From an uncultured Muribaculaceae bacterium (lineage in GTDB: Bacteria > Bacteroidota > Bacteroidia > Bacteroidales > Muribaculaceae): a DNA stretch of 64,000 bases. Shown here piece after piece: positions 41,718 through 50,344 of this stretch; position 1 is the first letter of the stretch; the number at the start of each line of letters is the position of its first letter. The DNA lies in contig CAKUMB010000002.1 of assembly GCA_934667475.1 (NCBI GenBank), positions 62,001-126,000 on the forward strand, in the 5' to 3' direction. A program made the position numbers and the translations under genes. The notes beneath the pieces are model-generated. The model made no database searches. It had not been told where the DNA came from and saw only the letters and a program-made list of their open reading frames with translations.

Positions 41718-44129
41718 TCACTTTTTGTCGCCATAACCATAGCGGTAGCCGTAGCTGTAGCCATAGCGGTGATAGCCTCCATAGCCACCCGACTCGGTGA
41801 TGGTGCCGTTGAGAATGATATTGATGTTTTTATATCGTTTCTCCTGATAATACTTCTCCACATCGGGCAGCAGACGCTTGTCGAAGAGTTCGGCGCGAAT
41901 CACATACACCGTCATGTCGGCAAGCTTGTTGACAATCGAGGCGTCGGCCACGATTTCAAGCGGCGGACAGTCGATAAACAGGTAGTCGTACTGCTTCTTA
42001 AGCTCGGCCACCGTCTGCTCAAGGCGCTCGCTGAACAGCAGTTCGGTGGGGTTTGGAGGAATGGTGCCCACTGGCAGCACATCCAGGTTGGGGTGAATGG
42101 TGTCGCTCACCACTATCTGGCTCAAGTTCTCCACGTGGCCGCTCAGATAGTCGGCAAAGCCCTTCGACGGCGACTTGACAAACGTTGAGAGCGATGCCTT
42201 GCGCAAGTCGAGGTCAATAACCATCACCTTTTTGCCCTTAATGGCAAAACTCACAGCAAGGTTCATGGTGGTGAACGTCTTACCCGAGCCCACATTGGCC
42301 GATGTGAACATTATGGTCTTGCAGCCATTGCCCTTGCCGGCCACAAACTCGAGGTTGGTGCGTAGCACGCGGAAGGCCTCATTGATTTCGTTGCCACTCT
42401 TCTCCTGCACCACAATCTCACGAATCTCTTTGCGCTTGTTGAGGAACGAGAGCAAGCCGCGGCGCTTGTGGTATGACAGCGGAATCTCGCCGAGGAACGG
42501 AATTGTGAGTGAGTCGAGGTCTTTGCGTGAGTGAATTTTGGTGTCGAAGTTGCTGATGATGAACAGCACCACCATGGGGATGAATATGCCCAGGGCCAGC
42601 GCAATAAGCATAACGTTGAGCTTAACGGGCTTGGTGGGCGTCTTTTTGCCGGCAGGTGGGTTGAGCATCTTGGTGTTGTAGGCGGTGAAAGCCTTCGACA
42701 GCTGGTTTTCCTCCTTCTTTTGCAGCAAGAACAGGTAGAGCTGCTCCTTCACCTTTTGCTGGCGCTCAACGCTGAGGAGGTATTTGGCCTGCTTGGGGTT
42801 TGAGGATATCTGCTCTTTGGTTTCGCGCTCGCTGCCTTGCAGGTCGGCAATTTGGTTGGAGATGGTGACTATCACATTGTTGAGCGATGCGATAATGGCC
42901 TGACGAGTGGCCTCAAGGCCCTGGTCGAGGTCCATCACAAGGGGATTGCTGGCGCTGCTGTTGGCAGCCAGGTTGTTGCGCTGCAGCAGTTTATCGTTGT
43001 ATGCCGAAATCTGCTGCGACACCGACTGGTTGTCGATACCCGAGTTGGCAGGCAGCAGGCGGTGTTTGTTGGCCCTGCTTGAGAGCTGGCTCTTTATATA
43101 TTTGGCCATGTAGAGCTGATTGTCGAGGTCAAGAATCTTGCTGCTGGTCTGCTCAGCCTTGTTCATATACAGGTTTTGGGCAGTGGCTACATCTGGCACC
43201 ATGTGCTTGCTCTTATACGACGATATATCCTCGTCAACATTGCCCAACTGGCTCTCGATAGTGCGCAGCTCCTCGTCAATGAACTCCGAGGTGCTGATGG
43301 CCTGCTTGTTGATGTCTTCCACCCACTTTTGGTTGTAGACCTCAAATAAGTTATTTAGCACATCTTCGGCTCGTTCGGGCGACACATCGTCGACCTTTAT
43401 GTCAACCACCGAAGCCTTGTCATCGTTCAGATCGACCTGCAGCGAAGCCACGTAGGAGTTAGTGACGTCGGAGATGTTGCGGCGGGTGACGTATATAGGA
43501 GTCTCAAGGGCACCTGTGTAGCGGTTGGTGGGGGTGATTCGGATTTTACCAATGGGAGTCTGCACCAGCTGGCCGAGGGCCACAGTCATTGTGGCGTTGT
43601 CGTGCTCTGTGCCGTTTTTCACAAAATCGGACAGCTCTGCCTTGTTGCCGCTGAGCAGTTTCACCGTGAGCGAGGCATTGTCGTTTTCGTTTAGGTCGGG
43701 CATCACCACCGTGATGGGCAGGTTTTTGCCATAAAGCTCCACCTCATGGAATGTGCCGTCTACTTGATAGCGCATGTCGAGGTGCAGGTTTTTCACCACC
43801 TCCACCATATAGCTGGGCGACTTCAGCGAAATCATCTCGTTATAGAGGTTGGTGTTGTTGCCCTTGATGCCCATGTCGGAGAATTGTCCAAACTCGCTCG
43901 ACAGGTTGGAGGCGTTGTCGTCTTCCTTTATAAGAATTGAGGCCTGGCGTGTGTATGACGGCGGAGTGACCAGAATGTAGGCTGCACCAAGGCCAAAAGT
44001 GACTATTATTGTTGCTAAAAACCAATACCACTTTTCCATGCATAGGTACATCCAGTCTTGCAGTCGTGCAAGATCGTCGTTGGCTCCCTGGCCGTTTTTA
44101 GGCGTGGCGTAGTAAGTTTCTTCTGCCAT
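41718..44129 (-). CDS. wzc: Wzc-type polysaccharide co-polymerase with BY-kinase domain
   Basis: An 803-residue inner-membrane protein controlling chain length and export of the polysaccharide. The first membrane helix is near residues 36-54, a periplasmic Wzz/GNVR coiled-coil region covers about 60-490, and the second helix is near 510-530 after PxxP-like KTPTKPVKL. The tyrosine-kinase domain has Walker A NVGSGKTFTTMN (Lys617), Walker A' VMVIDLDLR and Walker B YDYLFIDCPP. The tail is a Tyr cluster with eight Tyr alternating with Gly. It follows the wza-like gene after 13 nt. Confidence 0.93.
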   Translation of the reverse strand: MAEETYYATPKNGQGANDDLARLQDWMYLCMEKWYWFLATIIVTFGLGAAYILVTPPSYTRQASILIKEDDNASNLSSEFGQFSDMGIKGNNTNLYNEMISLKSPSYMVEVVKNLHLDMRYQVDGTFHEVELYGKNLPITVVMPDLNENDNASLTVKLLSGNKAELSDFVKNGTEHDNATMTVALGQLVQTPIGKIRITPTNRYTGALETPIYVTRRNISDVTNSYVASLQVDLNDDKASVVDIKVDDVSPERAEDVLNNLFEVYNQKWVEDINKQAISTSEFIDEELRTIESQLGNVDEDISSYKSKHMVPDVATAQNLYMNKAEQTSSKILDLDNQLYMAKYIKSQLSSRANKHRLLPANSGIDNQSVSQQISAYNDKLLQRNNLAANSSASNPLVMDLDQGLEATRQAIIASLNNVIVTISNQIADLQGSERETKEQISSNPKQAKYLLSVERQQKVKEQLYLFLLQKKEENQLSKAFTAYNTKMLNPPAGKKTPTKPVKLNVMLIALALGIFIPMVVLFIISNFDTKIHSRKDLDSLTIPFLGEIPLSYHKRRGLLSFLNKRKEIREIVVQEKSGNEINEAFRVLRTNLEFVAGKGNGCKTIMFTSANVGSGKTFTTMNLAVSFAIKGKKVMVIDLDLRKASLSTFVKSPSKGFADYLSGHVENLSQIVVSDTIHPNLDVLPVGTIPPNPTELLFSERLEQTVAELKKQYDYLFIDCPPLEIVADASIVNKLADMTVYVIRAELFDKRLLPDVEKYYQEKRYKNINIILNGTITESGGYGGYHRYGYSYGYRYGYGDKK

Positions 44130-44142
44130 AGTATGCGATTAA

Positions 44143-44937
44143 TTATTTGATTACCAATACTGCTATTGAGGTTAGTAACGAGGCGATTGAAATCCAGAAC
44201 GAGGTAGAGCGAATGTTGTTGCCATTGACAGTGGCCTCGCGGGCGCGGGTGTCGTTGGGCTCAACATATATCATATCGTTCTGGCGCAGGTAGTAGGCCG
44301 GAGAGTTATAGAGCTTCTGCGGATCGGTGAGGTCGATACGATATGACATGAGTTTGCCGTTTTCCTCGCGGGTGAGCAGCACGCTTTGACGCTTACCGTA
44401 AATAGTGAGGTCGCCGGCGCGGCTCAGGGCGTCGATCAGCGTCACCTTGTCGTGGTCGATGTTGAAGCGGCCGGGTTCTTTCACCTCGCCCAGCACCGAA
44501 TAGGTGAGGTCGAGGAAGCTGACGGTGACGGTGGGATCCTTAATAAGGTTTTTGTCGATGAGCAGGCCGCGGATGTATTTCACAATTTCGCTGCGGGTCA
44601 TTCCCTCCACATGCAGTGTGCCCAGCACGGGGAAATCGATGTTTCCGTTCTCGTCGACGGTGTACGACGTGATTTGCGAAGTGTTGAGCTGCACATCGGA
44701 CGACGACGCGCTGTAGTGGCCCACGATGGGCAGGTTGAACAGATAGGCCAGCTCGGGGTTTTTGCTGCTCACCAATATCGAGAGTTTGTCGCCCTGCTGC
44801 GCCGTGATGATTCTTGGCGCCTGGAGCTGCGTAATCTGACCATCGGGCATATTTTGGAAATATCCTATCTGGGGAGTCTGGCAGGCACTGAGCATCAGTG
44901 CCGCCGCTGCCGCAAGCAAGTAATTTTTAAGTTTCAT
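44143..44937 (-). CDS. wza: Wza-like polysaccharide export lipoprotein
   Basis: A 264-residue outer-membrane lipoprotein of the polysaccharide export family. The ATG at 44937 overlaps the stop of the upstream gene by 4 nt (ATGA) and gives a lipoprotein signal MKLKNYLLAAAAALMLSACQ with the lipidated Cys at 19. The Poly_export segment IITAQQGDKLSILVSSKNPELA and the SLBB-type GEVKEPGRFNIDHDKVTLIDAL follow. A hydrophobic C-terminal helix (SFWISIASLLTSIAVLVI) is present. It is shorter than E. coli Wza (about 380), usual for Bacteroidetes. Longer in-frame readings overlap the neighbour in another frame and are not real. Confidence 0.9.
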   Translation of the reverse strand: MKLKNYLLAAAAALMLSACQTPQIGYFQNMPDGQITQLQAPRIITAQQGDKLSILVSSKNPELAYLFNLPIVGHYSASSSDVQLNTSQITSYTVDENGNIDFPVLGTLHVEGMTRSEIVKYIRGLLIDKNLIKDPTVTVSFLDLTYSVLGEVKEPGRFNIDHDKVTLIDALSRAGDLTIYGKRQSVLLTREENGKLMSYRIDLTDPQKLYNSPAYYLRQNDMIYVEPNDTRAREATVNGNNIRSTSFWISIASLLTSIAVLVIK

Positions 44938-46025
44938 ATGTCGTTGTTGTTTTGTTTCTTGATTAGTTTTGTTATCACCATATTTATTCCAGCCCAAATC
45001 ACGGCCTCGATCACGAGCACCGCGTTCACATTGATGATTCTCGACAGCGCCACAGCCGAGGCGGTCATGGCCACCGCAGCCGTGAGCACGCACAGCAGCG
45101 CGTGGCGCTGCGGCATGTGCAGCGCAAGGAACTTGTGATGTATGTGGCCCTTGTCGGCCACAAACATGTTGTGGCCATGCATGCAGCGGTTGCACACCAC
45201 GCGCACCACGTCGTAGCAGGGCAAAATGAGCGGCGCGAAAGCTACCACCATGGGGTTGAGCCCCACTCCACCGCCTATGCGGGCGTTGCTGACGGCCACG
45301 CCCATGGCGCACATGAGCAGGCCCAGCATCAGCGACCCGGTGTCGCCAAGGAATATCTTGTTGTGCCTGGCAGCCGTGCCGCGCATGTTATACCACAAAA
45401 ATGGCAGCAGTGCACCCACCACCACCACACCGCAGGCTGCGTGCAGCCACATGTGGGCCGAAGCAAACAGGGCCGTGTAGTAGCACAATGCAAGAATGCA
45501 AAGCCCTGAGGCAAGGCCGTCGATTCCATCGATGAAATTCACTGCGTTGGTCACCAGCAGCACAGCCAGCACCGTTACGGCCCAGCCGGCTCCATAGGGA
45601 AGGGCGTTGACGCCCACTATGCCACAAAAGTCTTTAACCCACAGGCCCGAGGCACAAAGCAGCAGCGCGGCCATGATTTGGCCAACAAACTTGGCGCGGT
45701 AGCGCAGACCCACCACGTCGTCGACCAAGCCAAAAAGCAGCATCACTGCACCGGCACCGCCAAGGCAGCCGAGCGATGTGCCGTAGGTTTCGAGCCCAGG
45801 AAGCTCAACAAACATTTTTATGACCCACATCACCAGTGCCGACAGCAACACCGACACCGATATTGCCATGCCGCCAATGCGGGGCACATCGCCTTTGTGT
45901 ATTTTGCGGGAATTGGGATGGTCGAGCATGCGCGAGCTGAACGATGCGTTAAGCAGGCACGGAATCACCAGCGCGGTTACCACTATGCTGACCACAAACG
46001 CCAATGCCAATTCTATAATTATCAT
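44934..46025 (-). CDS. wecA: undecaprenyl-phosphate GlcNAc-1-phosphate transferase, WecA/TagO/MraY family
   Basis: Initiating enzyme that places a sugar-1-phosphate, probably GlcNAc, on undecaprenyl phosphate. It is 363 residues long with about 11 hydrophobic helices. Family motifs: HPNSRKIHKGDVPRIGGMAI near the N-terminus, VDDVVGLRYRAKFVGQ, NAVNFIDGIDGLASGL, KIFLGDTGSLMLGLL and the cytoplasmic His loop DKGHIHHKFLALHM. It is the first gene of the operon, 155 nt downstream of the promoter at 46181-46211. Sugar specificity is inferred from the WecA-like wording and WecC/GT26 context. Confidence 0.9.
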   Translation of the reverse strand: MIIIELALAFVVSIVVTALVIPCLLNASFSSRMLDHPNSRKIHKGDVPRIGGMAISVSVLLSALVMWVIKMFVELPGLETYGTSLGCLGGAGAVMLLFGLVDDVVGLRYRAKFVGQIMAALLLCASGLWVKDFCGIVGVNALPYGAGWAVTVLAVLLVTNAVNFIDGIDGLASGLCILALCYYTALFASAHMWLHAACGVVVVGALLPFLWYNMRGTAARHNKIFLGDTGSLMLGLLMCAMGVAVSNARIGGGVGLNPMVVAFAPLILPCYDVVRVVCNRCMHGHNMFVADKGHIHHKFLALHMPQRHALLCVLTAAVAMTASAVALSRIINVNAVLVIEAVIWAGINMVITKLIKKQNNNDI

Positions 46026-46180
46026 AACCAGTCTTTTCGGATTTGGCAGCCAGCGGCCATCAACCGGCGGATTAACGCTGCCAAAACAGGTGGGAGTGGT
46101 TTATATGTACTCCCCCCATAACTCAAATAACATTTTCATGCATCGGCACCGCATAGGGAGCGGAGCCACACATGATTGTA

Positions 46181-46211
46181 CAAATTTAAGTAAAATTTCC
46201 CTTATACACAA
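46181..46211 (-). promoter_or_regulatory. promoter of the exopolysaccharide operon
   Basis: On the minus strand TTG (46211-46209), 20 nt, TAAATTTG (46188-46181), an exact Bacteroidetes primary-sigma layout. The leader is about 150 nt long, enough for post-initiation control. Confidence 0.7.
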
Positions 46212-46253
46212 TTTAATTCAAGCAATGGCGGCAAAACTCCACACTAAATAGCG

Positions 46254-46289
46254 AAAAAAAATCCCTTGGCAGTATGTTGCCAAGGGATT
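46254..46289 (-). terminator. terminator of pfp
   Basis: AATCCCTTGGCA (46260-46271) and TGCCAAGGGATT (46278-46289) form a 12-bp perfect stem with a 6-nt loop, followed on the minus strand by a run of about eight T. Confidence 0.92.
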
Positions 46290-46363
46290 GCAAGCTGTTT
46301 AGAAGTTATTGTAAATGGGGAAGCGCGCAGCCTGCAAAAGGCAGGCACGGCTTCTCGCCTTTT

Positions 46364-48022
46364 TTACTTTCCGTTCTGCTCGTAATAGAGAGTGCGCGAA
46401 GTCTGGTCGCACACCTCATCGGGGCCGAAGTATTGGATGGGGCCGGGATAGGTGTAGCAAGTCTCTTTTGCCCACTTTGCGCGGTGCTTAGCGAACACCT
46501 GGAAGGGACGGCCATTTAGGTCGACAAGAGCCTTCTTGATTACGGGCTTCTTTTCGCCGTTGCGCTGCTCCATGTTCATCATCATGGTGATGGGTATGCC
46601 GCCGGCAACCCATTGCACAGAGGGCTTCGAGAGGTTGCGGATCGACGACATGTAGCCAGTGGCGCCGCAGTTGATGAGCTGGGCTGCATTGTAGCCCAGA
46701 GCGTAGCAGTAGTCAGCATCGAAGTTCGACGGGTCGGCGCAGCGGCCTTCGTAACCGAAGAAGTGGTGCAGAGCTGAATATTTGCCCACATACTTGCCTT
46801 CGGCCTTCATCTGCTCGAGCTTCTTGCCCACCATGTCGCTAAGCAGCTTCTCGGTTTCGATGAGCGAAACCTGCACGTTGCCGTGAGGGTCGCGGTCGAG
46901 CGACAGCTGGCGTGCCACGCCCTCGGGGAGGCTTGCAAATGTCTCGGCGTTCTCCTTGGTGAGGTGTGTGAGCACGAACTCGCGCTGTGCCTCGGGCTCA
47001 AGCTTTGCAAAGTCGGGGTTGGCCGCAAGCATGTCGTTGAGCTGGGCAATGAGTTTCTTCATTGCGGGAATGAACTCGATGAGACCTTCGGGCACGAGCA
47101 CGGTGCCGAAGTTGTTGCCGTCGGCTGCGCGGGCCGCAATCACGTTGGCTATGTCGGCCACAATGTCGTTGAGGGTCTCATTCTTTTGCTCCACCTCTTC
47201 GCTGATGATGCAGTAGTTGGGCTGCACCTGAAGGGCGCACTCCAGAGCGATGTGCGATGCCGAGCGGCCCATAAGCTTGATGAAGTGCCAATACTTCTTG
47301 GCGCTGTTGCAGTCGCGCTCGATGTTGCCAATCACCTCGCTGTAGACCTTGGTGGCGGTGTCGAAGCCGAATGAGGTTTCAATCTGCTCGTTCTTGAGGT
47401 CACCGTCGATGGTCTTGGGGCAGCCAAGCACCTGCACGGGCACGTTTTTGGCCTTGTAGTACTCGGCCAGCACGGCAGCGTTGGTGTTGGAGTCGTCGCC
47501 GCCGATAATCACGATGGCGCTGATGTTGAGCTCCTTGATGATTTCCAGACCCTTTTCGAACTGCTCGGGCAGTTCAAGCTTGGTGCGGCCCGAGCCAATG
47601 ATGTCGAAACCGCCGGTGTTGCGGAACTCGTCGATGTATTCCTTGGTGAGTTCTTTGTATTTGTGGTCAACCAAGCCGCCGGGGCCCATAAGGAAGCCGT
47701 AGAGGCGGTTGTTCTTGTTCAGGGCTTTGATGCCGTCGAAGAGGCCGCAAATCACGTTGTGGCCGCCAGGAGCCTGACCGCCTGACAGAATCACACCCAC
47801 ATTCATAGTGTTGGGGCTCTTCTTTTTGGCGTTGTCACTGTCCTTCTCAAAAGTCAGCACAGGCAGGCCGTAGGTGTTGGGGAACAATTTCTTGATTTCT
47901 TCCTGGTCGCCAACCGACTGAGTCGGTTCTCCTTTCACGGCTTTTACTGCTCCCCAAAGCGATGAGGGCAATTTGGGCTGATAAGCAGCACGCTTCTGCT
48001 GAAGTACGCTTTTCTTAGTCAT
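46364..48022 (-). CDS. pfp: PPi-dependent phosphofructokinase
   Basis: Reversible diphosphate:fructose-6-phosphate phosphotransferase of glycolysis and gluconeogenesis, common in Bacteroidales. It is 552 residues, the long PFP form. Motifs: VGVILSGGQAPGGHNVICG; GFLMGPGGLVDHK; IIGGDDSNTNA, where Asp replaces the Gly of ATP-PFKs, a PPi marker; CPKTIDGDLKNEQI with the PPi-type Lys; and KYWHFIKLMGRSASHIALE. It is monocistronic, with a candidate promoter at 48075-48105. Confidence 0.95.
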   Translation of the reverse strand: MTKKSVLQQKRAAYQPKLPSSLWGAVKAVKGEPTQSVGDQEEIKKLFPNTYGLPVLTFEKDSDNAKKKSPNTMNVGVILSGGQAPGGHNVICGLFDGIKALNKNNRLYGFLMGPGGLVDHKYKELTKEYIDEFRNTGGFDIIGSGRTKLELPEQFEKGLEIIKELNISAIVIIGGDDSNTNAAVLAEYYKAKNVPVQVLGCPKTIDGDLKNEQIETSFGFDTATKVYSEVIGNIERDCNSAKKYWHFIKLMGRSASHIALECALQVQPNYCIISEEVEQKNETLNDIVADIANVIAARAADGNNFGTVLVPEGLIEFIPAMKKLIAQLNDMLAANPDFAKLEPEAQREFVLTHLTKENAETFASLPEGVARQLSLDRDPHGNVQVSLIETEKLLSDMVGKKLEQMKAEGKYVGKYSALHHFFGYEGRCADPSNFDADYCYALGYNAAQLINCGATGYMSSIRNLSKPSVQWVAGGIPITMMMNMEQRNGEKKPVIKKALVDLNGRPFQVFAKHRAKWAKETCYTYPGPIQYFGPDEVCDQTSRTLYYEQNGK

Positions 48023-48074
48023 TTCGTTTGCGTTATAATGATTTAATAATTATTTGATTTCTCGTTTTCGGTTG

Positions 48075-48105
48075 CAAATTTCGCAAAAATTGGCAACTTA
48101 ATCAA
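48075..48105 (-). promoter_or_regulatory. candidate promoter of pfp
   Basis: On the minus strand TTG (48105-48103), 20 nt, GAAATTTG (48082-48075): spacing is right, but the first base of the -7 box deviates from TAnnTTTG. ATG 48022 is 53 nt downstream. Confidence 0.5.
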
Positions 48106-48164
48106 CATCTGCAACCTATTTTTTGCAAAAATGGCGCACGAATGTCAGCAAATGGCTGCGCGGC

Positions 48165-49457
48165 CTACATTTTACTCTTGTCGCCAGCCACCACTATGCG
48201 CAGTTTGGCCGGGTCGAGATATTTCACAGCCAAACGGCGCAACTCGTCGGGCGTAGCCTCATGCACCTCTTTCACCTGGCGGTTGAAGTATTCTGGATAC
48301 ACGCCGTAGAGAAATGTGGAGCCCACATAGTCGGCTATGCTGAACGGGGTGTCGAGCGTCTTCACAAGGTCGCTCATCAGGTGGCGCTTAACCGTGCTGA
48401 GCTCGTCGAGGCCGATGGGCTCGCTGCGAAGGCGGCCTATCTCCTTCTTGACCTCGGCAATCACGCTGGCGGTATACTCGCAGGCGCACTCGGTGATGAT
48501 GCCCACATAGGCGTCGTCGTATCGGCCCGAGAGCACCGCCCCTATGCCGTAGGTGTAGCCCTTGTCCTCCCTGATATTGGTCATCAGGCGGCTGCCGAAG
48601 TAGCCGCCCAGCACCATCACCAGCAGGCGCAACTTCAGGTAGTCGGGGTGCGACCGATTCACAGCCCTGATGGTCATAGCTATGGCCGACTGCATGGCGC
48701 CGGGGCGGTCGATTACCGACTGCATGGTGGCACTTGGCTCTATGGGCCACTCGCGCGGCAAGCCACGCTGCGGGCCGAGCGGCAGGCTGCCTATTGCAGA
48801 GTCGATTGCCTCAAGCTCGGCACTGGTGATGTGGCCCGACACCACAATGCGGCTGCCGGCCAGCGAATAGTTGGCAGCATGGAAGCCTCGAAGCATGCCG
48901 GTGTCTATGGCCTCGACTTGGGCTGGCGTGCTGACTCGTGCCAGCGGATGGCCGGGGCCGTAATAGAGGCGGTTCATCTCACATGAGGCCAGGTACTTCA
49001 CCTTTTGCTGCATGCTGGCTATGCTGCTTGCCACATACTGGCGCTTGACATCGACCTCAGCCTCGGAGAATGCCGGAGAGGTGACACACCGCACCCATGC
49101 GGGCAGCACACGGGGCAGAAACTTGTTGAGCGACGACAGCTCTGCGAGCGTGACATTGTCGAAGGCCTGGGCCGACTTCATGGCACCATAGCTGTCGAAC
49201 GTGTCGGCCACCTGCTGGGCCGTCATTCCACTGCAGCCCTCAAACAGCGACATGGCCGTGAGCGTGGCCTGCATGGGCACTGCCTCTTGAAACTTTCCGC
49301 CCGGCAAGTACCACGAAATGCGGCACACCTCGTCTTCGCCATTGCCCACCACGTAGGTTTCGATTCCGTTTGCCAGCCTTATGGGCTTGGGAAAATCGAG
49401 TCTTACGCTGGTGAATGGCCGCATGGAGGGAGCTTTTGTCCTGTCGGGATTGCTCAT
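48165..49457 (-). CDS. M16 family (insulinase-like) protein lacking the HXXEH zinc motif
   Basis: A 430-residue two-domain M16-fold protein. The N-terminal domain has the usual frame (LPGGKFQEAVPMQATLTAMSLFEGCSGMTAQQ), but where HFLEHM or a similar HXXEH motif should be it reads SLFEGCSGM, so the zinc site is absent. The C-terminal domain keeps the RSxY-type block GGYFGSRLMTNIREDKGYTYG. It therefore resembles the non-catalytic M16 partner that works with an active subunit, as in heterodimeric M16B peptidases. No active partner is adjacent. It has no signal peptide, and its ATG overlaps the kdsB stop by 4 nt. Confidence 0.88.
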   Translation of the reverse strand: MSNPDRTKAPSMRPFTSVRLDFPKPIRLANGIETYVVGNGEDEVCRISWYLPGGKFQEAVPMQATLTAMSLFEGCSGMTAQQVADTFDSYGAMKSAQAFDNVTLAELSSLNKFLPRVLPAWVRCVTSPAFSEAEVDVKRQYVASSIASMQQKVKYLASCEMNRLYYGPGHPLARVSTPAQVEAIDTGMLRGFHAANYSLAGSRIVVSGHITSAELEAIDSAIGSLPLGPQRGLPREWPIEPSATMQSVIDRPGAMQSAIAMTIRAVNRSHPDYLKLRLLVMVLGGYFGSRLMTNIREDKGYTYGIGAVLSGRYDDAYVGIITECACEYTASVIAEVKKEIGRLRSEPIGLDELSTVKRHLMSDLVKTLDTPFSIADYVGSTFLYGVYPEYFNRQVKEVHEATPDELRRLAVKYLDPAKLRIVVAGDKSKM

Positions 49458-50224
49458 TGCTGCTGCTCTGCGTTTTTAATTATGCGTTCGGCGTTGCTCA
49501 GGTCGGCGGGGGTGTCGATGCCGATGGTCTCGTATTCGCTGACGCCCACTTTTATTTTATAGCCGTTTTCAAGCCAACGCAGCTGCTCGAGCGACTCGGC
49601 AATTTCAAGTGGCGACTGCGGCAGCCTTGTGACATCGGCCAGCACACCGGCCCGGTAGGCATACATGCCCAAGTGGGTGTAATACTGCACACGGCGCGGC
49701 CACTCCTCCTTGTCGCAATTTCTCACATATGGAATCACCGTGCGCGAAAAGTAACAGGCGTTCATGTTTTTGTTCACCACCACCTTGGGTGCGTTGGGGT
49801 TCTCAAGCTCGGCATAGCTGCGGCCCGGCGCAAAGGGCTTGACCAGAGTGGCTATGTCGGTGGAGGCATCGTCGAAGCATTGCATAAGGGCCTCGATTTG
49901 CTCGGGGCGCACAAAGGGCTCGTCGCCCTGGATGTTGATCACCACATCCTCACCGCCACCATTGGTCACGTAGGCCTCATAGCAGCGGTCGGTGCCGCTC
50001 TTGTGGTTGGGGCTGGTCATCACTGCCTTGCCTCCGAATGCAGCCACGGCGCTGGCAATGCGTTCATCGTCGGTGGCCACAATCACTGTGTCAAGCGCCT
50101 GACGGGCTTGGCGCCACACGCGCTCAATCACCGTTTGCCCGCAAAGCATGGCGAGCGGCTTGCCCGGAAAACGGCTTGAGCCGTAGCGGGCCGGAATTAT
50201 GCCTATGAATTTTAGTTTAGCCAT
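49454..50224 (-). CDS. kdsB: CMP-KDO synthetase (3-deoxy-manno-octulosonate cytidylyltransferase)
   Basis: Activates KDO as CMP-KDO for lipopolysaccharide inner core synthesis. It is 256 residues, the standard length. The N-terminal nucleotide loop GIIPARYGSSRFPGKPLAML, then VVIATDDERIASAV, MTSPNHKSGTDRCYEA, VVINIQGDEPFVRPEQI and HLGMYAYRAGVLADVTRLPQ all match KdsB. It is the first gene of a two-gene unit with the M16 protein, transcribed from the promoter at 50253-50283. Confidence 0.97.
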   Translation of the reverse strand: MAKLKFIGIIPARYGSSRFPGKPLAMLCGQTVIERVWRQARQALDTVIVATDDERIASAVAAFGGKAVMTSPNHKSGTDRCYEAYVTNGGGEDVVINIQGDEPFVRPEQIEALMQCFDDASTDIATLVKPFAPGRSYAELENPNAPKVVVNKNMNACYFSRTVIPYVRNCDKEEWPRRVQYYTHLGMYAYRAGVLADVTRLPQSPLEIAESLEQLRWLENGYKIKVGVSEYETIGIDTPADLSNAERIIKNAEQQQ

Positions 50225-50252
50225 TTATTAATGTTGATGTTTTCTACATTTA

Positions 50253-50283
50253 CAAAGGTAATGCAATTTGCACGACGGCGCAA
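50253..50283 (-). promoter_or_regulatory. promoter of kdsB-M16
   Basis: On the minus strand TTG (50283-50281), 20 nt, TACCTTTG (50260-50253). The -33 element lies directly against the T-run of the glgP terminator (50285-50291), so the two signals are packed back to back. Confidence 0.75.
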
Positions 50284-50284
50284 C

Positions 50285-50322
50285 AAAAAAACGGGCAGAG
50301 CCTTTTGTGCAAGCTCTGCCCG
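50285..50322 (-). terminator. terminator of the glycogen operon
   Basis: CGGGCAGAGC (50292-50301) and GCTCTGCCCG (50313-50322) form a 10-bp perfect stem, followed on the minus strand by seven T. It ends glgP transcripts just before the kdsB promoter. Confidence 0.9.
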
Positions 50323-50344
50323 CTGCTTTATATCGCAGTGCGCA

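Larger units (their letters stand above)
46026..46363. other. 338-nt region between the exopolysaccharide operon and pfp
   Basis: It holds the operon promoter (46181-46211), a leader of about 150 nt whose middle is rich in inverted C/G tracts (near 46090-46110), and the pfp terminator (46254-46289). No upxY/upxZ-type antiterminator gene and no invertible-promoter repeats were seen. No ORF is supported. Confidence 0.6.

Noticed and set aside
44938..45312. N-terminal extension of the Wza-like protein to 45312
   Set aside because: The extension reads the WecA-like gene in another frame and hides the proper lipoprotein signal beginning at 44937.
46026..46260. Phase-variable (invertible) capsule promoter
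   Set aside because: I found no pair of matching inverted repeats flanking the promoter, and no invertase or UpxY/UpxZ gene in the window.
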